Origin: Byssochlamys sp. IMV 00236
Taxonomy: Eukaryota > Ascomycota > Eurotiomycetes > Eurotiales > Thermoascaceae
NCBI GenBank assembly: GCA_001931875.2
Contig: MSJH02000415.1
Span: forward strand, 1 to 16,802
Length of the DNA stretch: 16,802 bases
Reading direction: 5' to 3'
The notes under the pieces were generated by a model that saw only the letters and a program-made list of their open reading frames with translations, did not search any database and had not been told where the DNA came from. This document shows positions 8,732 to 16,802 of this stretch, one piece after another. The translations under genes and the position numbers were made by a program. Position 1 is the first letter of the stretch. Every line of letters begins with the position of its first letter.

Positions 8732-11030
8732 TTATACAAGAAGCTTTTCGATTTCATCCACTAATTCTTGACTATCCTTGATAGGATCAATAGGATGTGC
8801 TTCCATAATTGTATATTTGGTACGACTTTGATCCTATAAAAAAAGTAAGACCCTGACCACATATTCTCTACAGATCAAAAACTTACATTGTATGTTTCAG
8901 ACTTGGCTCTTGCCTTAAAGTGGTAAGATTTAAACAAGGCCCTTCCGCAAATCTTTTGGAATTGCGAGATATCACTATCCTTAATTTCCATCAATTCATT
9001 AGCAGATGTACCAAGAAGAGCACGTCCAACATCGTCAAATGTATTAAAGAAGAGCTGAGACGTAGGATCATTCACACCAATGGTCAAGATAAACTTCCAT
9101 TCGGGTGTCGTAAAGGTCTTTTGACACTTTTCGCAGCGCCATCCGTTTTCTTCTTGAAGCAACTTCTTTCTACATTCAGGACAACCAGGATAAGCCAACA
9201 TCTCTTGCTTGATATAGGCCACGGTTCCCTTGAACGAAAAGTAGTCGGGTCGAATACCAGAACCCAGGTCTTCTGTTCTGACTTGCAAGAGATTAACCTT
9301 GTTAGTTGGACGCGACATGTTCTCACCCATTGCACCACCATTAGTAAACGTGCCAAAGTCTTTGTTACCATTGCTATTGAACCATTGACGCAGTCGTTGT
9401 GTTTCTGGAATGTCTGGGTTTGTCTTGAGCGTGCCAGAGGCAGATAGAGACAAGGATCTACCATTAAAGTCACTGACACGAACACCACGACAGGCAATGA
9501 TAGGAGAATTATTTGAATCGAATTCTTCGGCTGTCTTGTCCCAAATGGTCAAGCGAACAGATTTGCCACTTTCATCAACAATTGATAATTCTCTCTTCTT
9601 TGTCTAAAAAAAAAGCATTAAAGTCAATGAATATGCAATCTAAGATCTTTGCTTACAGGTCTGCCTGTAGATTTGGTAACGATTTCAGTAACGCCGTTAT
9701 CTTGAATCACAACGCCCATGATATCTAATCTAACATAAGTATATATTGCTGCGCAGTTTTTTGTTTTTTATTACCAATAGTTGAGCCCGCTTCGATATTA
9801 TCCAAGTCAGAGACCTTGACAAATTTGAAATTCATTTGAGGAATAGCAGAGTCTCCAGAGCACTAGGGGCAAATATATAATCAGCTTTGCTTGATAAGCA
9901 ATAAAACAAAGACTTACAAGCTCTATTTCTGTGCCTGCTTCAAGTGTCAATTCATATTCATTGTCCAAGGTAGAGAACTGCTTTCTGGCCATGGTTACTC
10001 TAGCTTTAGACAAATAATATACTTTTCCTTCTTCAAGCATATGGTAAAGACGATCGACTTGATCATTGAAAGCGGTCGCTTTGATTTCACCCTATTAAAG
10101 TGTTAATGTACGAAAGGATACTACATATTTTTCTTTTTACACTTTGATCCAACAGGTTCAAACTGAACAGCTTGCCATCACCTCTATTGTTATGCCATTG
10201 TTTGATTTGAGACTTTTGTGTAACTCTTGCCTTGATGGTCCATCTATAGTATATTAATACACATACACGTCAACAGAAACTCTTATTACCTGCTCTGATA
10301 AGGATTAATGTTCTTGATGGGTGTAAGAGATGACTCCAGTTGCATGTTGGGTCTTGAATTAAAACTTCCAGGTGAATTGAAAGTTGGACTTGCAGAGGAA
10401 TAGGAAGTACTTGTGTTATTGAATAAAGGTTGTTGCTGTTGTTGTTGTTGTTGTTGAGGTTGGGCTTGAGATTGAGGTCTTGATTGAGTATTAGCTGCGC
10501 TTGGAGATGCGGAGGTTGGATCAAGAGAGACAGGTGTGCCTACTTTAGCATCCACGTCCGATATAACGACTTCGAGATTCAAGATAATCAACACTCTATA
10601 TACGCATGTTAGTAAGCCCCTTCAGTACTCTATCCTTTGTCCTTACTTTTTGTTTGAAAGCATATTGCATGCGTATTCCTTAATGCGTACAATACTGTTT
10701 CTTTTGATTTGACCTTGCTCAACAAGACCTGTGTGCTGCGTAGAAAGCATCGCTATGAAAGGGTTAAACATCATGCATTTTCATGTGTATCTCAATATTC
10801 AACCTTGCATAAAGTTAACTCCATCAGATACAATAGCTCTTTATATAACACACGTTAATCTACTTGACAGGTTCAAAAATATTTTTTTAACAATACCTAT
10901 AACGAGTAGCGCCATTGACAGGAAGCGCCTTGATGTTGATTATTTGAACAATTGGATTTGTTGCCAATGGGTTTGAATTCTCTTCAAAGTGAATGGCCTT
11001 GATGGCACCTACAGAAAGCTGCTGCGACAT
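8732..11030 (-). CDS. RPA1: Replication protein A, large subunit (RPA70/Rfa1)
   Basis: Largest subunit of the heterotrimeric single-stranded DNA-binding protein needed for replication, repair and recombination in the nucleus. Ten exons in coding order: 11030-10897, 10838-10804, 10752-10647, 10595-10290, 10243-10141, 10091-9918, 9862-9775, 9724-9657, 9603-8887, 8833-8732. All nine introns (46-58 nt) are in phase and give 610 residues, matching the family. Domains: N-terminal OB fold for protein partners (about 1-115); a flexible linker with nine Gln; DBD-A from about 190 ([20 protein letters not shown]); DBD-B from about 305; DBD-C at the C-terminus with a zinc ribbon C479-x2-C482 and C495-x2-C498. 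ATG 11030 gives the usual [10 protein letters not shown] start. An in-frame ATG at 11150 would add 40 Phe- and Arg-rich residues and is not preferred. An ACGCG core lies just upstream, in line with the MCB-type cell-cycle control known for yeast RFA1. Confidence 0.96.
10430..10456 (-). repeat. Polyglutamine tract (nine codons) in the RPA1 linker
   Basis: Nine Gln codons lie in the unstructured linker between the N-terminal OB fold and DBD-A, flanked by Pro/Gln/Ser-rich sequence. The linker is variable across the family, so little functional effect is expected. Confidence 0.8.
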
Positions 11031-13289
<2,259 letters not shown>

Positions 13290-13342
13290 TTATTATTACT
13301 ACTACTATTGACTACACTTATCACCCTATTATATATATATAT

Positions 13343-13348
13343 ATAATA
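13343..13348 (+). terminator. Polyadenylation signal of the O-acetylhomoserine sulfhydrylase gene
   Basis: AATAAA 54 nt after the stop codon, directly following a short TA dinucleotide run (13330-13342). Confidence 0.5.
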
Positions 13349-13439
13349 AATCATACAGCATTGTTCAGAAATCATTTCTCTGCTAACTGTAAGTTCAGAC
13401 AGCAACCAATTTAGGAAATTCTGTAAAAAAGCTCAGCCT

Positions 13440-13490
13440 TGCTTTTTTTTTTTTTTTCTTTCTTTCTCTCTCTCTCTTTCCTCCTGACTC
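13440..13490 (+). promoter_or_regulatory. Pyrimidine-rich leader of the DHHC gene
   Basis: A 15-T run passes into CTTT and CT repeats and ends about 20 nt before the DHHC ATG. Similar pyrimidine tracts precede the other rightward genes in this window, so this is probably a shared core-promoter or 5' UTR feature. Confidence 0.4.
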
Positions 13491-13512
13491 TTCTTTAACC
13501 CTTTTTCGCGTC

Positions 13513-15079
13513 ATGGCCAAACCAAGCCCAATCGCCTCTAAAGTTGCAGGCATTATACTTCCCTTTTTTGTGTTTGGTCTGCTAGGATACTCTTGGTATA
13601 TTTATATATTTCGTGTTTGCGGTTAGTTTAGATCTAGTTTATGCGAAAGTTGTTCAAAAGTGCAGCTAACAAAAAAGACATATTATGTAGTGCATTTATT
13701 GATTAAGGAAACTACTAACCAAAAGTCAGAAGCAAGTAAGAATACAAAGAAAAAAGAAACGATGAGGATTATAACAAATGATATAGTTGCTTTCATGACT
13801 ATTGCAAGCTTTTTCTGGCTCATGGCTATAGTTTGTTATATTCGAGTCATATCAACGTCACCAGGCAGTCCAATGAATGTAAACCAAAGTAACATTTAAT
13901 AGAGAAATAGAGGGGGAGGGTAAATGAATTTAATTGATTCTTACACTGCAGACACTAGCCCCTTTTGCGATTATGCAAGATGAAAGATTTGTGGGTCAGA
14001 GTTTACCTTGTTACTATTACTCGCCAAACCTATTTGATAACAAGACACTTACTTCTCGACATATGAGCAATTCAGAAAATGTAAACGACAAGACACCACT
14101 ACTATCCATCAGTAAGAGAGACGGACAGCGACGATACTGTCATATCTGTGAATGCTTTAAACCTGATCGATCACATCACTGTAGAGAATGTAACAAGTGT
14201 ATCTTAAAGATGGACCAGTAAGCATATATTGTTATTTTAATGCAGGGAATAATAACCCTTTTTTTTTTTTTTTCCTGTGTGTAGTCATTGCCCTTGGTAT
14301 GAAGGAGAGGGTCTTGCGTTTTCATTAATTTTTCTAAATTGATTTACTGCAGGGTGAGTGGATGTGTTGGATTTGGAAATTACAAGTTCTTTTTCCTGTT
14401 TACATCATATACTGGTATTTATGGGCTGTGGGTATTTGTAACTACTTTACCATTGGTCGTCAGAGGAATTCAAGACATGGTAAGACCCTTTGTATGCAAC
14501 TTTTTGTATATCTCTAACAGCCAGTAGAATGCTGATCTTGATCCTCAATGGATTGTTCTTATCATCTTGTAAGTGAATACATTTTTCTGTTAAAGACAAG
14601 TTGCCAATGTTGCACAATAGAGCCTTTGTCTTTGGCTTCACCGTCCTTGGATTTACTGGTGTCCACCTCACGTACATTCTACGTAACGAGACGACAATTG
14701 AACATTTGGCAGATAGACCCTATGATATTCGAGTAGATTTTGATGCAAGTGGAGATAACTTTGAAGTCATTACTGTAGAACCAGAACATTACCTTTGGGA
14801 AAGAAGCAGAAAAGAGAACTGGGAATCAGTCATGGGTAATTCTATAGTTGGCTGGTTTCGTAAGTCTATAGCACATGCAAGCGAAGGTGCCTTTACTGAT
14901 CCTTTTTATCAATAGTCCCGTTTAAGCGTGGCTTGGGGAATGGACTTGTGTTTCCTTATAGTGACAGGATGTATCATGAGATTGTTCAACGGGCTCAACG
15001 GCAAAGAAACTCCATGAATCTGTCTCATTACGAAAGAGTATCTTCTTCATTAGAAAGCACTGCTCCTATTACCTCATGA
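13513..15079 (+). CDS. DHHC-type protein S-palmitoyltransferase, Pfa3-like
   Basis: Integral membrane enzyme that moves palmitate from its own cysteine to cysteines of target proteins; Pfa3 in yeast acts at the vacuole on Vac8. Eight exons: 13513-13621, 13691-13878, 13952-14217, 14285-14296, 14353-14479, 14528-14568, 14621-14859, 14916-15079. Introns are 48-73 nt and the product has 381 residues. Four hydrophobic segments are visible at about 13-32, 60-80, 203-225 and 247-270. The Cys-rich domain reads RRYCHICECFKPDRSHHCRE, then CNKCILKMDHHCPW, with catalytic Cys190. WVSGCVGFGNYKFF follows, with S-G where N-N is common. The conserved TTIE motif is in LRNETTIEHL, and NWESVMGNSIVGWFLPFKRG near the C-terminus favours a Pfa3-like enzyme. 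Exon 4 is a 12-nt microexon carrying the catalytic core. The precise substrate and compartment are inferred from the family only. Confidence 0.92.
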
Positions 15080-15921
15080 TAAAGTGTAATTAATAATAGA
15101 TTAGATCTTTTATTTATCATTGCTGTTTAAAGCAGACTAAAACTATTGATCTTTAACAGAATAGATATGAGTTATTTCAACCATTATGAATCATTTATGA
15201 TTAGTCGTTAAGTATGTTCAACTTCATCAAAAAGGACATTGATCAAGTATACTCTTTGTAAGCAAGAATGATACATGTAATCAACTGCAAGTCGAAGGGA
15301 ATAACTATTGCCGGAACACAAGATTTATGCATCCTGCATTCTCTTTACTTTATTGCTTTGCATCGTGTTACTTTTTTTCAATGACTCTAATAAGAACAAC
15401 TATAATTACTAGCCCTACGAAAGCTTATTTTATAGCTGACCCAGCTTCATGCTAACCAAGAGCTATATTCTTTGGTTTAAAGAGACGCTTGTACGACAGA
15501 CCCGAATGAGCTGGAATGGGTATATCAAGGACCTATAAGACCAGTAGAAAAGAGCAAAGGTTTGAGTTGAAACGCAATGCGCGTAAATTATAAATATTTT
15601 GTTCTAATGCTGTAAGTATTACGTTACAGGTAACCTTTTTTTGAAAAAGAGAACTTGTCATTCGATTATGCATACAAGTATCATGGTCTTTTAAAGTAAA
15701 TTCATGGCAAAAGAGAGATTATAAAGGAAGTATCCGTCATGTCATGTAGATACTTAAAAAGGATAAACCCCCCTTATGTCAGTATGTTCAGAGATAAAAT
15801 GACAGCTACATCTTGTTGAACCGGTAAATTGACCGAGCTATCATACTCTTTTTTATTTGGTAATAATATATAATATATACAACAGAGATGAAAGAGAGAG
15901 AGAGAGAGGTGTATACGGCTT
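15080..15921. other. Gene-poor intergenic stretch
   Basis: About 840 bp between the DHHC stop and the small leftward gene, with no supported gene. A short plus-strand open stretch around 15488-15570 reads TDPNELEWVYQGPIRPVEKS and looks exon-like, but it has no start codon and no clear partner exon. An AG dinucleotide run lies at 15893-15909. No tRNA-like structure was recognised. Confidence 0.5.
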
Positions 15922-16134
15922 TTATTCCATAGGATTCGTCTTTCCATCCTGTGGTCGTTTTTCTCGACGATCTGGTCTGTCTCTAGATAGTTTATCTGTG
16001 ACGCTCTTCTTGAACGTTTTTAGATTAAGGTAAAGTTCATGCAAATGGGGATGCTTGATTTGCTGTCCATAAGATACTAAACTGCTGTGGCTTGAATTTA
16101 ATCGCTGAAAGGGGTAACTACCTGATGTTACCAT
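15922..16134 (-). CDS. Hypothetical 70-residue basic protein
   Basis: ATG 16134 to TAA at 15924-15922 gives 70 residues starting MVTSGSYPFQRLNSSHSSLV. The C-terminal part is strongly basic and hydrophilic (KTFKKSVTDKLSRDRPDRRE). No family is recognised; there is no signal peptide, membrane segment or cysteine. Several features support a real gene: a TATA-like TATATAAATA about 67 nt upstream (16211-16202), a CT-rich leader (about 16145-16165), an A-rich context CAACAAACTATC directly before the ATG, and an AATAAA overlapping the stop, the same arrangement as in the nucleoporin gene. It could be a small nucleic-acid-binding or regulatory protein, but that is a guess from charge alone. Confidence 0.5.
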   Translation of the reverse strand: MVTSGSYPFQRLNSSHSSLVSYGQQIKHPHLHELYLNLKTFKKSVTDKLSRDRPDRREKRPQDGKTNPME

Positions 16135-16459
16135 GATAGTTTGTTGATAAAGGAGAAGAAAGAGAAAATATCAAAATATACACAAAAGAGCTAAGGACGA
16201 GTATTTATATATGTGTGATATCATATGTTGGTAGAGTTTGCCTCTTGGCATATAAAGACGAAGATCATCTGGTTCTTTTATTTATAGAAAAGGGGGAAGC
16301 TGCTGTTGCTGCTGACAATCTTTTGTTTAGTAATTGGTATAATCCCGTTTGAACATGTCAATTGCTTCAATGTTATGCTTCTGTCACCCTTCCTTTTGTC
16401 ATGACTACGACTTTATCTCCTCGTTCTTACTAAAAATAGAATTCACCACTATAAAAATA
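16135..16459. other. Intergenic stretch with promoter of the small leftward gene
   Basis: The part next to 16134 holds the TATA-like element and CT-rich leader described separately. The rest (about 16250-16459) has short CTG/TTG repeats (16300-16314) and stops in all frames. I see no gene in it. Confidence 0.45.
16201..16211 (-). promoter_or_regulatory. TATA-like element of the small leftward gene
   Basis: On the minus strand this reads TATATAAATAC and lies about 67 nt before the ATG at 16134, a plausible spacing for a TATA box plus a short pyrimidine-rich 5' UTR. Confidence 0.4.
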
Positions 16460-16762
16460 TCAGCAAATGGATGATCCACTTTTATGCATATGCTCATCAA
16501 CCTCTTCTTCTGTCGAGTACACTCTTGTCATTACATCATCGCCATCAGTCTCCTTGACATCCCTCGGAACTTGGACATCTGACTTTAATCACTAGCCTTT
16601 AGCCACGACCTCACGTTGCTGAAGGAGAAAAAAAATAATCGCGCATTCTGATCCTTTTTAAACTTTATTCCCTTTTGCTTCCATCCACAGTGGCTGATGA
16701 AAATGATCGTGGCGCTGAACCCGTACAAGTAGTTGATTTTCCCCCTCCTTCTTAGATGCCAT
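16460..16762 (-). CDS. Tentative two-exon hypothetical small protein at the window edge
   Basis: Exon 1 (16762-16664) encodes 33 residues beginning MASKKEGENQLLVRVQRHDH. Exon 2 (16582-16460) encodes 40 residues including DVKETDGDDVMTRVYSTEEE and ends KSGSSIC. Both are in phase 0 across an 81-nt GT-AG intron, giving 73 residues. Composition is strongly protein-like, acidic toward the C-terminus, and no family is recognised. Weak points are the donor (GTTTAA), an acceptor without a pyrimidine tract, and a start only a few bases from the terminal homopolymer, so the true 5' end may lie outside the window. A competing plus-strand reading has a 42-codon ORF (16470-16598) and an exon-like end (16691-16755, VVDFPPPS then TAG). 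Only one strand is likely to be right. Confidence 0.3.

Positions 16763-16765
<3 letters not shown>

Positions 16766-16802
<37 letters not shown>
16766..16802. repeat. Terminal 37-bp T homopolymer
   Basis: The window ends within a run of at least 37 T. Assemblies often break at such runs, so this is probably a contig end rather than a biological boundary. Confidence 0.9.

Noticed and set aside
8920..9447. Plus-strand ORF of 175 codons antisense to RPA1
   Set aside because: It lies wholly opposite the DBD-C exon of RPA1, whose sense frame holds the zinc ribbon. No independent support.
14353..14364. S-G in place of the usual N-N after the DHHC-PW motif, considered as loss of function
   Set aside because: These positions vary among Pfa3-type enzymes, and all zinc ligands, the catalytic Cys and the TTIE motif are intact, so activity is expected.
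15080..15921. Search for tRNA or other RNA genes in the gene-poor stretch
   Set aside because: No B-box-like GTTCGA element with a matching acceptor stem was found by eye on either strand. A covariance-model search (tRNAscan-SE, Infernal) was not possible here and could still find divergent RNAs.

Overview
The window looks like nuclear DNA of an early-diverging filamentous fungus, most likely a Mucorales-type Mucoromycota. The DNA is AT-rich. It holds 32 well-supported GT-AG introns, all 46-73 nt long. Promoters are rich in pyrimidine (CT) tracts, homopolymers are long, and intergenic gaps run from about 0.2 to 1.1 kb. The species cannot be fixed from the sequence alone. The last base sits inside a run of 37 T, so the window probably ends at a contig edge.

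Layout from left to right. Bases 1-57 may be the last codons of a gene cut by the window edge. Bases 58-720 are less AT-rich and look like degenerate, unidentified coding sequence. A nine-exon nucleoporin of the Nup159/Nup214 type runs leftward (4976 to 1304). A 1.1-kb divergent promoter region follows. Next comes a rightward type III glutamine synthetase (6151-8574). It meets, tail to tail, a ten-exon leftward RPA1 gene for the large subunit of replication protein A (11030 to 8732). A 0.7-kb divergent promoter separates RPA1 from a rightward six-exon O-acetylhomoserine sulfhydrylase (11728-13289). About 220 bp further on is an eight-exon rightward DHHC palmitoyltransferase of Pfa3 type (13513-15079). 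The right end has a gene-poor stretch, a convincing 70-residue leftward small gene (16134 to 15922) and a tentative two-exon small gene at the edge.

The five main gene models were built by hand by matching splice sites to reading phase. All five close exactly: 1085, 755, 610, 433 and 381 residues. The genes do not form a pathway. They cover nuclear pore and mRNA export, nitrogen assimilation, DNA replication and repair, sulfur assimilation, and protein S-acylation.

The most interesting points are: a type III glutamine synthetase in a fungus; a 12-nt microexon that carries the catalytic HHCP of the DHHC enzyme and could be skipped in frame; an in-frame, stop-free intron and an exact eight-by-eight-residue repeat in the nucleoporin; and small orphan coding-like stretches. 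No rRNA, tRNA, CRISPR array or intact transposon was recognised.
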